From the NCBI GenBank assembly GCA_014523685.1, contig JAATVT010000078.1:1-13643 (forward strand): a stretch of 13,643 nt of DNA. The letters are read 5' to 3'. Origin of the DNA: Nitrososphaerales archaeon TH5893. GTDB lineage: Archaea > Thermoproteota > Nitrososphaeria > Nitrososphaerales > Nitrososphaeraceae. The notes beneath the pieces were generated by a model. That model was not told the origin of the DNA. It made no database searches and saw only the letters and a list, made by a program, of their open reading frames with translations. Shown one piece after another: positions 1 through 6,781 of this stretch; positions within the stretch are counted from its first letter, which is position 1; the number at the start of each line of letters is the position of its first letter. The position numbers and the translations under genes are program-made.

Positions 1-343
1 CTATAGGCCTGTTTTAACCTTAATTAAAGCTGGTTTTTGCGCCCCTTGTTAATAGTTAGGTATGCTTTTAATCTGTTATTTGATGACGTAAATTGTCTGA
101 GATGAAAAAGTATCAAGGAAATTTAAGGCTGAGTGTTCATTTCTTATTTTATTCATTTAACACCAATTTTTATGATCTTAACTGGATCTATCTCTGATGT
201 GATCACTCGATTAAAATATTGTTGTCAATGACCTTATCCTTTGCTGCCTTCAAGTCACTCCTGCAGTCTCCTAGGTTCATTGCGGGATCAATATTCTGAT
301 GCTAGCAGATTTATATTACATTATTAGTATTATTTTTGTATTT
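1..343. other. Intergenic stretch with no supported gene
   Basis: I find no convincing gene here. The only coding-like trace is a 25-codon minus-strand frame (280 down to 203) beginning MNLGDCRSDLKAAKDK. It has a protein-like, helix-forming composition but no visible ribosome-binding site or promoter and no recognisable family. A GTGATCAC palindrome lies near 199-206. The stretch immediately precedes the decayed CDGSH gene, so part of it is probably that gene's former promoter region. Confidence 0.5.
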
Positions 344-569
344 ATGGCGAGGCCACTAAAGAAAAGATAGAGGACAAGGGATCGATGCCAATAAAAGTTG
401 GTAATGAAATGAGGAGGGTATGTAGGTGTGGTTTAAGCAGCAGACATCTTTCTTTGATGATTCTCACAAAATGACAGCGGATGAGGAGGCAGACAAAATA
501 TATGATACTATCTATAAGGTACTCGAATTGAGAATCAATAGATTTTCTTGTTCACTTTCTAACGATTGA
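344..569 (+). pseudogene. Decayed CDGSH iron-sulfur domain protein gene (two frameshifts)
   Basis: Three successive reading frames together spell a small CDGSH-type iron-sulfur protein. The first (from ATG 344) gives MARPLKK and then hits a stop. The second (from about 364) continues KIEDKGSMPIKVGNEMRR and then VCRCGLSSRH, containing the C-x-C half of the motif. The third (from about 450) gives FFDDSHKMTADEEADKIY and ends at TGA 569. Restoring one A in the A-run near 360-366 and one C at 448 (CATCTTTC to CATCCTTTC) joins all three into one frame. The family motif is C-x-C-x2-S-x3-P-x-C-D-G-S-H, which binds a [2Fe-2S] cluster through three Cys and one His. Here the third Cys has become Phe (TGT to TTT) and the Gly has become Asp (GGT to GAT), so even a frame-corrected product would lack a cluster ligand. 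The missense changes argue for real decay rather than sequencing error. Everything after DKIY has drifted too far to align by eye. Confidence 0.75.
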
Positions 570-615
570 CCATACGTTATGAAAAGACTTCAACATCGTG
601 GTAAAATGAATCTAT

Positions 616-765
616 ATGACTAAATGTAGTCGTTGTGTCGCCGATTCAGTTGAAACCTATTCTTGTCAGCACACAAACGAAATGAAATTGTGTTCCGAGT
701 GTTATCAAGAGATCCATTGGCTTCTAACATGGGTATTTAGCAAATCCCAAGTTAAAGGTACATAG
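616..765 (+). CDS. 49-aa zinc-ribbon-like miniprotein
   Basis: A short ATG-TAG frame encodes 49 residues with a dense Cys/His pattern: C4-x2-C7, then C17-x-H19, then C26-x2-C29 and H34. Two CxxC knuckles about 20 residues apart is what a single zinc ribbon or treble-clef-like finger needs. The C-terminal third (residues 35-49) is hydrophobic then basic, with two Trp. No Shine-Dalgarno site precedes the ATG, and no clear TATA box is seen at the spacing expected for a leaderless transcript. It lies about 46 nt after the CDGSH pseudogene and 56 nt before the next small gene on the same strand, so it could share their transcript. I do not recognise the exact family; a metal-binding role is inferred only from the Cys/His layout. 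The regular cysteines make chance occurrence unlikely, but the gene remains unproven. Confidence 0.5.
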   Translation: MTKCSRCVADSVETYSCQHTNEMKLCSECYQEIHWLLTWVFSKSQVKGT

Positions 766-821
766 GTCGGATAAGAAATGCATACGTAGGTAAGATTTTT
801 TAGTTTTGACATATACTCGTT

Positions 822-1022
822 ATGAGAAGGTATAAAAATAGGAGAGTCGCTACAGGTGCAGCGGAAATTCTATTGGCTAGCGTTGACTCTATGAATGAAA
901 TTATGGAAAAAATGTTTAGTACAGTCAGACAGAATCTCAAGGATGAGCGCGATAAAATTATTAACACTATAAAGGAAGATTTGAACTCAGCAAAACAAAA
1001 GGCGCTAACAAGAATGCAGTAG
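822..1022 (+). CDS. 66-aa helical hypothetical protein
   Basis: This ATG-TAG frame encodes a 66-residue, strongly charged protein. The N-terminus is basic (RRYKNRR). From about residue 12 to the end the sequence is amphipathic and helix-prone (Met, Glu, Lys, Asn, Leu, no Cys, no Pro), suggesting one long helix or a helical hairpin that could oligomerise or pack against DNA or membrane. A longer frame on the opposite strand covers the same DNA, but it is rich in runs of Ser, Phe, Ile and Leu and looks like an antisense shadow. The upstream region has T-rich stretches but no clear Shine-Dalgarno. A perfect TATA-like TATAAAAATA sits at 831-840, inside the gene, and could drive a shorter product starting at the Met codon at 891. 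No family is recognised. Confidence 0.5.
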   Translation: MRRYKNRRVATGAAEILLASVDSMNEIMEKMFSTVRQNLKDERDKIINTIKEDLNSAKQKALTRMQ

Positions 1023-1309
1023 TCATAGAAATATTGACCTGTATCTATTTGGGTGTTCATGCCCCGACCCATTATGGCGGGGGAACTCAATCGTCTTTGT
1101 AACCAGCGATCTACTGATATCTTTGGTTAAGAACTTCGCTAGCAAGTGAAGCCCAAGATTGGGCCCACACTCTCATATCTTACCACAATGACCCGAAATA
1201 CGGCCAAAACAGCAACAAAGCTCATGATCCTCTCCTGTCACCCTTACTTGTACATCTTTTCTTCATGATACATTTTCTCAATAATTTCTATATTTTCATG
1301 CGTCTCAAT
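1023..1309. repeat. Convergent intergenic region with two inverted repeats
   Basis: This gap lies between a plus-strand small gene and the end of the minus-strand response regulator. It holds two short dyads: CCCCG (1062-1066) pairing with CGGGG (1078-1082) across an 11-nt loop, and GCCCAA (1151-1156) pairing with TTGGGC (1159-1164) across only 2 nt. Neither is followed by a long T-run on either strand, so I do not call them terminators, although their place between convergent genes would suit transcript-end structures. They are unusually GC-rich compared with the surrounding DNA. Confidence 0.4.
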
Positions 1310-1720
1310 CTACTTAAGAATAGTAGCGACATGATTTACTAAATCTTCTATTGCTTTTGGTTTTCTTATAAAATATTTGAATTCGTCTAACATAGGAAAT
1401 GATTCCTTAAACTCTTCTCGATAATCTTCAAATGCGGTAATAAAGCATACTGGTACCTTGTCATCAATGTTTCTCATTTTTCTATATAATTCAAAACCGT
1501 TTATTGTGGGCATTCGAATGTCTAACAATAGTAAACCATAGAAATTCGGTTTAAAATCATCTAATGCTGATGTGGGATCGGTATATGCGTCAACTTCATA
1601 GCCATTCATCTCTAGTATCATTTTGAAGACAGAAATCACATCTACCTCATCATCTACGAGAAGGATTCTTCGCAACGGTCTGTTTTCATTACTGTTACTT
1701 CTAATATCTGTAGTTGGCAT
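1310..1720 (-). CDS. Stand-alone response regulator (receiver domain only)
   Basis: The 136-residue protein is a single receiver (REC) domain with no output domain. After a polar N-terminal tail (about 16 residues) the chain starts RRILLVDDE, with the acidic pocket pair D23-D24. The phospho-acceptor is D67 in LLLLDIRMP, the switch residue is T95 in FITAF, and the invariant lysine is K120 in IRKPK. All catalytic positions are intact, so it should accept phosphate from a sensor kinase on Asp67 and act through protein partners. Lone REC proteins are common in Nitrososphaeria. No kinase is encoded in this window, so the partner is unknown. The ATG at 1720 is the only reasonable start. An AT-rich element (TAAAATATAATAG on the minus strand, about 1732-1744) lies about 19 nt upstream, slightly closer than the usual TATA distance. 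There is no Shine-Dalgarno. Confidence 0.93.
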   Translation of the reverse strand: MPTTDIRSNSNENRPLRRILLVDDEVDVISVFKMILEMNGYEVDAYTDPTSALDDFKPNFYGLLLLDIRMPTINGFELYRKMRNIDDKVPVCFITAFEDYREEFKESFPMLDEFKYFIRKPKAIEDLVNHVATILK

Positions 1721-2166
1721 CCGGTGTGGATCTATTATATTTTAACTGATATCATATGTAACAATTTCTGTAGTATTATATCTAAAGCATTTATTTCAAT
1801 TTGCAGTCGGTCTAAAAAAACTCATTTGAGAGGATTCCATGAAAGAACCAAAAAAATATTTCGTGGAAGGAACTAATCTTGCAGCTCAGACTCTAAGTCC
1901 TGAGCGGAATGCTAGAAATATCCACATTCACTTCCTAGTTAGGGGGTTTTCATTTTTCTTGGGCTTTTAAGAAGATACGAACAAAGGTAGGAAAAGACAG
2001 GCTCAAAAACTTGATCAATTAAGCAGACCATCAACAAGTCTATATTTACGATAAGGCATGTAATAAATATGATTAATTCAATCATTATATATAAGTATTA
2101 TAATCTTCCTCCATACCACGCTATAAATGTCTAGATAAATAACCTAAAAGGTAAAAATATCGCAGT
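1721..2166. other. Long intergenic region between divergent genes
   Basis: About 450 nt separate the response regulator (-) from the membrane protein (+). The promoter-proximal AT-rich element of the regulator is at the left edge. One possible small plus-strand gene at 1839-1970 (listed separately) is the only coding-like feature. The rest is AT-rich with short A and T runs, and no RNA gene or repeat array is evident. Confidence 0.45.
1839..1970 (+). CDS. Possible 43-aa small protein (doubtful)
   Basis: An ATG-TAA frame of 44 codons begins MKEPKKYFVEGTNLAAQ and ends in a Phe/Gly-rich hydrophobic tail. A purine-rich GAGAGG sits about 6 nt before the ATG, an acceptable Shine-Dalgarno in a region where such sites are rare. 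The first 30 residues are polar and protein-like; the last 11 look like translated non-coding sequence, so it may be a decayed remnant rather than a live gene. No family is recognised, and it could be chance. Confidence 0.22.
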   Translation: MKEPKKYFVEGTNLAAQTLSPERNARNIHIHFLVRGFSFFLGF

Positions 2167-2229
2167 GTGTCATATATCTGTGTAAGCACTATTGAATACA
2201 CAATCATACGAACTAGGATCTTGGATGAA

Positions 2230-2853
2230 ATGAGGCAACTGGACGATATAACTGAGCCGCAGCGAAACCTCACAACTCGATTCACCATATTAGGATTTGG
2301 ACTAGTTGGAGGATTGGTATCGTCCTTGGCTATTAGTGGTCTAATATTAATGGTGGAAAAGGTAACTGCAGTACCACTTGGCACTTTCTATATGGTACTT
2401 GTGGCTGCGATTACAGGCTCGCAAGTCTATTCTGTTAATATGATTGCGATTGGATTGTCATTACATCTCATTTGTGGAAGTATTCTCGGAATTATCATGG
2501 CGCTGCCTTTTGCTTACCTCAGAAAAGGTTCAATATTTCAGTATGCACCTGTCTACGGATTAGTATTCGGGTTGGCGTTATGGTCAATATTGTTTCTTCC
2601 TATCACATTCTGGATGGTTCTTCCCTTGATAAGCTCAATTGAAATTCAACCTATATCGCAGCAAGTACCGACAGGTCCAATTGCGTCAATCGACAATAGT
2701 AAACTATTAGAAATGGCAAACAAGATAACATTCGGAGCCCTTCCTTTCAATATGTTTTATGGATTGGTAGGAGCGATTGTAATAAAGTCCTTATCTGAGA
2801 ATTATCTACGTAAGAGAAGGTCCTTAGAGCATTCATTAAAAAACGCCGACTAG
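2230..2853 (+). CDS. Multi-pass membrane protein of unknown function
   Basis: The frame opens with a GTG at 2167 (228 aa), but I prefer the ATG at 2230, giving 207 residues. The extra N-terminal stretch is poor in protein character, and the protein then begins with a polar, acidic cytoplasmic-looking segment. Five hydrophobic helices are visible (numbering from 2167): about 41-63, 73-90, 92-117, 126-155 and 189-209. A short loop rich in Pro, Gln and Ser precedes the last helix, and a basic tail (LRKRR) suggests a cytoplasmic C-terminus. Notable features are Gly-rich helix 1, His100 within helix 3 (LHLICGSILG) and a Trp/Pro-rich helix 4. The His-x-x-x-G plus Gly-rich helix pattern loosely recalls small archaeal and bacterial membrane families of unknown function (DUF6789/DUF1440-like), but this is a weak visual resemblance. 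It has no operon partner and its function is unknown. Confidence 0.8.
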   Translation: MRQLDDITEPQRNLTTRFTILGFGLVGGLVSSLAISGLILMVEKVTAVPLGTFYMVLVAAITGSQVYSVNMIAIGLSLHLICGSILGIIMALPFAYLRKGSIFQYAPVYGLVFGLALWSILFLPITFWMVLPLISSIEIQPISQQVPTGPIASIDNSKLLEMANKITFGALPFNMFYGLVGAIVIKSLSENYLRKRRSLEHSLKNAD

Positions 2854-3060
2854 TCTAATTCTCTTGGACAGGTAATCTCAATCTTGACCTAGCATTGTAG
2901 CTTATTAGTTGAGAAGTGAATTCTAAAGTTTTTCAGAGGACGGCATAGGTACTTCGGTATGTTTGATTGATATATCTTTCAGCAAATATTAAGGTGTAAT
3001 AGATCGCTAGCTAATAGGTCATGATAGCTTTCAGAAGGAGGGAAAGGAATTGCTTCACGT

Positions 3061-3318
3061 TTAGTTTGGTGTAGCGAGTAATGTTTGCGTATCCTCTGCT
3101 ATAGATGCCTCTTCGCTATTGGTCCCTTCATTTACACATATGGTCCAGCCACTGCAGACATTCTTCTGTCCAATATCTTGTTCGGTACTGGTTTCACTAT
3201 CATCAGTTTCCTGTGCATAAGTAGTAGTTGGCGTTAGTATGGTGGATAATCCAAGTGCGGAAAAGACTAGAAAAGAGAATACAAGCGCCGTTAAAATGAA
3301 TATTGATTGAGAATTCAT
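3061..3318 (-). CDS. Small secreted protein with a Cys pair
   Basis: The 85-residue product starts with a clear signal peptide: a short polar N-terminus, a hydrophobic core (about residues 6-28), then TPTTTYA with likely cleavage after Ala35. The mature part is only about 50 residues, acidic and Ser/Thr/Glu-rich. It has two cysteines, C55 and C61, around SGWTI that could form a small disulfide loop once exported. ATG 3318 is the natural start because it begins the signal peptide. The minus-strand TATA-like box at 3361-3370 would give a leader of about 20 nt without a Shine-Dalgarno. It stands alone, divergent from moeA. Nitrososphaeria encode many short exported proteins of this look; I recognise no family and assign no function. 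Confidence 0.72.
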   Translation of the reverse strand: MNSQSIFILTALVFSFLVFSALGLSTILTPTTTYAQETDDSETSTEQDIGQKNVCSGWTICVNEGTNSEEASIAEDTQTLLATPN

Positions 3319-3360
3319 ACTATTAACTAGATAATTGTTATGGTATTTTTGAATTAGGAT

Positions 3361-3370
3361 ACTTATAACC
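3361..3370 (-). promoter_or_regulatory. TATA-like box for the small secreted protein gene
   Basis: On the minus strand the sequence reads GGTTATAAGT, a good archaeal TATA-like box. Its centre is about 47 nt upstream of the ATG at 3318, so transcription would start about 20 nt before the gene. It is nearly the same core as the moeA box (TTATAAG). Confidence 0.45.
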
Positions 3371-3568
3371 CCCTTCTTATTATGGATGGACAGAGGGGAG
3401 TAAGAAGGGATAGTTAAAACATGGAATTTTTGTACTCCTATGCTTTATCATGAAATTAAATATGAATTTGATTACTTCTACAGGTTCTTTCGATGGTCGA
3501 TTCCATTTGTAAAATCGTTTACAAGTCAGACTTTCATAGTTGATATCTATTCGAGCACTGTATTCTAT

Positions 3569-3578
3569 CTTATAAGTT
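3569..3578 (+). promoter_or_regulatory. moeA TATA box
   Basis: CTTATAAGTT is centred about 30 nt upstream of the moeA ATG (3604). With the usual archaeal TATA-to-start distance of roughly 25-28 nt, transcription would begin within a few bases of the ATG. This fits a nearly leaderless mRNA and supports the chosen start. No Shine-Dalgarno is present. Confidence 0.6.
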
Positions 3579-3603
3579 ACATCGCCTTTAAGTTGCAACA
3601 TAA

Positions 3604-4908
3604 ATGAAACCGGATTCAAACATTTCCTATGTTTCCGTCAAAAAAGCTAGAAGCATATTGGAACAATTCATTTTACGCAATAGAATTCTCCACTCCGAGA
3701 CGATCTACGTCCGGAACTGTTACAAACGTGTCTTGGCTAAAAATATTGTAGCTGATGTGGATATACCAGCTTTCGATAGTTCGCACATGGATGGTTATGC
3801 AGTAAAGGCTGAGGATATAACTTATGCATCAGAACAAGCCCCAGTTGTTCTGAGGCTCAAACGAGATAAAATCAAACCTATGAAAGCTGTTCCTTCTAAT
3901 TTTATTCTACAAAGACAAGAGGCGTTTCGGATAAATACTGGTGAATATCTGCCTCAGGGAGCAAATACCGTTGTGCCAGTGGAGGACGCCCAAGCGACAC
4001 ATAAAAAGAATGAGGTTCGTATCATCAGAGCCCTTCCAGTAGGATCTTTTGTGTATCCAAGGGGCCGTGATATAAAGAAAGATCATGAAGTAATGAAAAG
4101 AGGCAGAATTTTGAGGCCCCAAGACATTGGGTTATTGGATTCTCTATATATTACCAAAATTAATGTCCTTAAGAGGCCTAGGGTGGCTATTATATCGACT
4201 GGTAGTGAACTTACAAATAAGAAAAAATATGTAAAATCAGGAAAGGTGCTGGAGAACCATAGTGGAATAATTTCTAAATTGGTAGAGGAATTGGGTGGGA
4301 TCCCATTCAGGATGGGTATAGTTCCCGATGACGTCACAAAAATACGAAATAAAATTGAAAAGGCCATTAGCCAGTCAATGGATTTGATCTTAACACTTGG
4401 AGGTTCATCCGTTGGAGAGCATGATCTTGTAGAAACAGCGATTAAATCTATGGGTGTTCCGCAAATATTTTTCCATGGGGTCAAGTTAGACCGCGGCAGG
4501 GTAACAGGAGCCGCCATTAGTATGGGCAGGCCTATAATTATTATGCCCGGACCAATCCAAGGCGCTATCAATGCCTTCATCATTTTTGCTTATCCCATCA
4601 TTAAGTTATTATCTGGTCAAATTGTGGGAAAACCAATAACACTAGATGCGAGATTGACCCAGGAATGGAATGCTCGCAAGAGATTTCCTAATTTTTCAAA
4701 GGTAGTATATGTGCACCTAAGAAGTAAAGAAAATGGGGAGTATGAAGCTGATTGCGTCCCTGGAGAGACTGAAACGATAACGACATTTACTAGATCTGAT
4801 GGTTATATTATTGTTGATGAAAAGACCACTTGCATCAAACCGGGAGAGAAAGTTAAAGTTAGCTTGTTGCCCGGTCTTTCTTATGTCAATGGTCAGTTGG
4901 AAATCTAG
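3604..4908 (+). CDS. moeA: Molybdopterin molybdenumtransferase MoeA
   Basis: MoeA inserts molybdate into adenylylated molybdopterin, the last step in making MPT-type Moco, in the cytoplasm. The 434 residues give the full MoeA/gephyrin-E layout. The N-terminal domain carries PAFDSSHMDGYAV with Asp63 and TGEYLPQGA (112-120). GRDIKKD and ILRPQDIGLL follow (154-178). The MoCF/MPT-binding domain has PRVAIISTGSEL (192-203) and LGGSSVGEHD (265-274). The C-terminal beta domain is residues ~345-434. Length is normal for the family (about 400). One oddity is that the usual LPGNP loop reads MPGPIQG (314-320), losing the Asn-Pro pair of the MPT-binding loop. The start at ATG 3604 fits the TATA box. It converges on the minus-strand moa cluster, and the pathway context fully agrees with the assignment. 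Confidence 0.95.
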   Translation: MKPDSNISYVSVKKARSILEQFILRNRILHSETIYVRNCYKRVLAKNIVADVDIPAFDSSHMDGYAVKAEDITYASEQAPVVLRLKRDKIKPMKAVPSNFILQRQEAFRINTGEYLPQGANTVVPVEDAQATHKKNEVRIIRALPVGSFVYPRGRDIKKDHEVMKRGRILRPQDIGLLDSLYITKINVLKRPRVAIISTGSELTNKKKYVKSGKVLENHSGIISKLVEELGGIPFRMGIVPDDVTKIRNKIEKAISQSMDLILTLGGSSVGEHDLVETAIKSMGVPQIFFHGVKLDRGRVTGAAISMGRPIIIMPGPIQGAINAFIIFAYPIIKLLSGQIVGKPITLDARLTQEWNARKRFPNFSKVVYVHLRSKENGEYEADCVPGETETITTFTRSDGYIIVDEKTTCIKPGEKVKVSLLPGLSYVNGQLEI

Positions 4909-4926
4909 ATGGACCTGGTAAACATT

Positions 4927-4951
4927 CGAAATGAAATAATTATTATTTTCG
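4927..4951. terminator. Possible bidirectional terminator between moeA and the CBS gene
   Basis: An imperfect palindrome lies 18 nt after moeA and 59 nt before the end of the convergent CBS gene. CGAAA (4927-4931) pairs with TTTCG (4947-4951) around an inner AATAATTATT palindrome. T-rich tracts appear on both strands, which fits archaeal termination in either direction. The structure is AT-rich and weak, so the call is tentative. Confidence 0.35.
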
Positions 4952-5009
4952 TTCAAATAAAATTAAGGCTTAGCTTCAAGGCACGTTATTCATTTAAGAT
5001 GCCGCCCAT

Positions 5010-5615
5010 TCAAGATAAAGCATTAGAAGACGCATGTGTTTCCTTTACATGACTTGATAGCAATTCTTTCGTACTATACTTTGTGTTACAATGGGGGCAA
5101 ATTAGTAGAGAACTCCTCTCTTCTATATGTGACGATGCAAGTGGGTTCATGATACATAGAGGAGCTGATGAATCCATTTTGAAGACATTTTCCATTTGTA
5201 CAACTGCCTTTTCCATTTTCGTGATAATATCTTCTCGGTCTATAATACCATAAATATTGGTGGAACCTGAGCTAACAACTGCCTGTCTGATATCATGCTT
5301 TTCCATTACTGAAAGGGTATCAGAGATTGACATGTCTAACGGAATGGAAATTATAGGTGATGACATTATATCTTTTAATGCGACTTTTTCTGGGTTTTTG
5401 TGCAATGATACAACTCTATAAAGTATATCTGTTTTTGAGACTAATCCTATAATATTGTTATTTTCTGAGCCTGAAACAAGAACACAACGAACTGAATTCT
5501 CCTTCATTACACTAACCGCGTCGGCTGCTGTCTTATTTTTGTCAAGTATAATTACACTATTATTCTTAGCCGAGTCAGTTGGATTTAGCATAGAAGAAAT
5601 AGGGAAGGTAGACAT
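5010..5615 (-). CDS. CBS-pair protein with C-terminal C2H2 zinc finger
   Basis: The 201-residue protein has two CBS motifs (about residues 15-70 and 80-135), each with the typical V/I-x-x-x-D-I/L ending (LVSKTDIL, GIIDREDII). A CBS pair forms a Bateman module that normally senses adenosine nucleotides or similar ligands. A linker (about 136-169) leads to a zinc finger C173-x2-C176-x12-H189-x4-H194, the classic C2H2 spacing. The combination suggests a ligand-sensing switch with a nucleic-acid- or protein-binding tail, but no target is evident. It lies 223 nt downstream of moaCB on the same strand. The gap is too long for tight coupling, though an AT-rich sequence just upstream (about 5637-5653) could give it a promoter of its own. 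ATG 5615 is chosen; Met9 is a less likely alternative. The link to Moco synthesis is by position only. Confidence 0.88.
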   Translation of the reverse strand: MSTFPISSMLNPTDSAKNNSVIILDKNKTAADAVSVMKENSVRCVLVSGSENNNIIGLVSKTDILYRVVSLHKNPEKVALKDIMSSPIISIPLDMSISDTLSVMEKHDIRQAVVSSGSTNIYGIIDREDIITKMEKAVVQMENVFKMDSSAPLCIMNPLASSHIEERSSLLICPHCNTKYSTKELLSSHVKETHASSNALS

Positions 5616-5838
5616 AGCTACTATACACGAAGTCCTTGCATTTATTGTTATACCATTGGTCTGTGTGTTCAGCCGTATTTCTAAACAACGTGAGCAAAAA
5701 ACTCTCGTTATAAAATTGAATGTTTAAGCTTATTTATGACAATATTAAAAATATGAGTATTCTGTCTTCATACATGAAAACTATACACCATCTAACGAAT
5801 AAGTAGTAGGATAGTAGTAAACGTTGATCGTCAATTCT

Positions 5839-6780
5839 CTAATGTCCTTTTCCTTCTAACATGTCGAATACATGTAGTAATCCTGGAAATATGGAATCCA
5901 GAGATTGAGAGACGGCTCTCAGACTCCCGGGAAGATTAATTATTATTGTCCTCGCTCTTACACCAGATATTCCTCTAGACAGCATAGATGAAGGTACCCT
6001 CCTCTGACCAAAGGACCGGATTGTCTCTTCTATCCCAGCCAATTCTTTCTGAATAACCTTCCTTGTGGCATCAGGAGTAATGTCACGCGGACCCGCGCCC
6101 GTCCCACCTGAAGTCACAACAAGGTTTACCCTTAATTCATCACAGAACCACTTCAAACTTGATTCTATTTTCTCAACTTCATCACCAACTACCTTGTACT
6201 CTACAATTTCAAATCCATTTTCCTTGAGCCTATTAAGTATAAACCTCCCTGATTTATCCTCATTATATCCTCTTGAGTCGCTAGCAACAAGAACGGCAGC
6301 TGTTAACTTCTGCGGTGTATCGAATCGAGGAAGATTCTTTGTGCCACCCTGTTTTTCTATCACTTTTAGTGACTCGATCGACATTGATTCATCTATTGGT
6401 TTTAACATATCATAGATTGTAAGAGAGGCCACAGAAGCAGCTGTTAAAGCCTCCATTTCAACCCCTGTCTTCCACACAGTTTTTACATGAGCCTTGATCA
6501 CAATTGAACAATCGTTATCATTCAAAGCAAAATGAACTTTTATGTCATCTATCGGGATAGGGTGGCAGTATGGTATTATATCTGATGTCTTTTTTGCTGC
6601 TAGGGTGGCCGATACTCTTGCCGCATTGAAAATGTTACCCTTAGGTGTCTTGCCTTCTTTAATAAATTTTGATGTTAGAGGATTTATTCTAATTATTGCC
6701 TGTGCTGTTGCCATTCGCAAAGTATCAATTTTGTCGGCAACATCAAACATCCCACCGTCATCGTCACTGTTTGTAGGCAT
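5839..6780 (-). CDS. moaCB: MoaC-MoaB fusion (cPMP synthase / molybdopterin adenylyltransferase)
   Basis: This 313-residue protein joins two Moco enzymes. Residues ~11-150 are MoaC, which with MoaA converts GTP (via 3',8-cH2GTP) to cyclic pyranopterin monophosphate: MFDVADK (11-17), AAKKTSDIIPYCHP (61-74) with His73, then KTGVEMEAL and LTIYDMLK with Asp124 and Lys127. Residues ~157-313 are MoaB/Mog, which adenylylates molybdopterin: TSGGTGAGPRDITPDA (223-238), LSRGISG (267-273) and NLPGS (282-286). The frame extends upstream to a GTG at 6849, but the ATG at 6780 is preferred. It begins one base after the moaE stop, and the MoaC family starts near MFDVADK, whereas the longer form would overlap moaE by 68 nt. 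The MoaC end reads KQGGTKNL rather than the more usual KSGGKSG. Fusing an early and a late pathway step is known in other prokaryotes but is not the E. coli arrangement. Confidence 0.95.
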   Translation of the reverse strand: MPTNSDDDGGMFDVADKIDTLRMATAQAIIRINPLTSKFIKEGKTPKGNIFNAARVSATLAAKKTSDIIPYCHPIPIDDIKVHFALNDNDCSIVIKAHVKTVWKTGVEMEALTAASVASLTIYDMLKPIDESMSIESLKVIEKQGGTKNLPRFDTPQKLTAAVLVASDSRGYNEDKSGRFILNRLKENGFEIVEYKVVGDEVEKIESSLKWFCDELRVNLVVTSGGTGAGPRDITPDATRKVIQKELAGIEETIRSFGQRRVPSSMLSRGISGVRARTIIINLPGSLRAVSQSLDSIFPGLLHVFDMLEGKGH

Positions 6781-6781
6781 T

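Noticed and set aside
800..1090. 96-codon minus-strand frame opposite the 66-aa gene
   Set aside because: Its Ser/Phe/Ile/Leu-rich runs look like an antisense shadow, and the plus-strand frame has better protein character.
3380..3619. 79-codon minus-strand frame upstream of moeA, with an ATG only 2 nt from the moeA ATG (3601)
   Set aside because: It lacks a recognisable domain and a promoter at the right spacing, and it covers the moeA promoter. Conservation would be needed to revive it.
4083..4583. 166-codon minus-strand frame inside moeA
   Set aside because: It is fully antisense to clear MoeA motifs.
5455..5727. 90-codon plus-strand frame with hydrophobic stretches, partly antisense to the CBS gene
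   Set aside because: Half of it overlaps the CBS coding sequence and its hydrophobicity follows from antisense reading; no promoter or family is seen.
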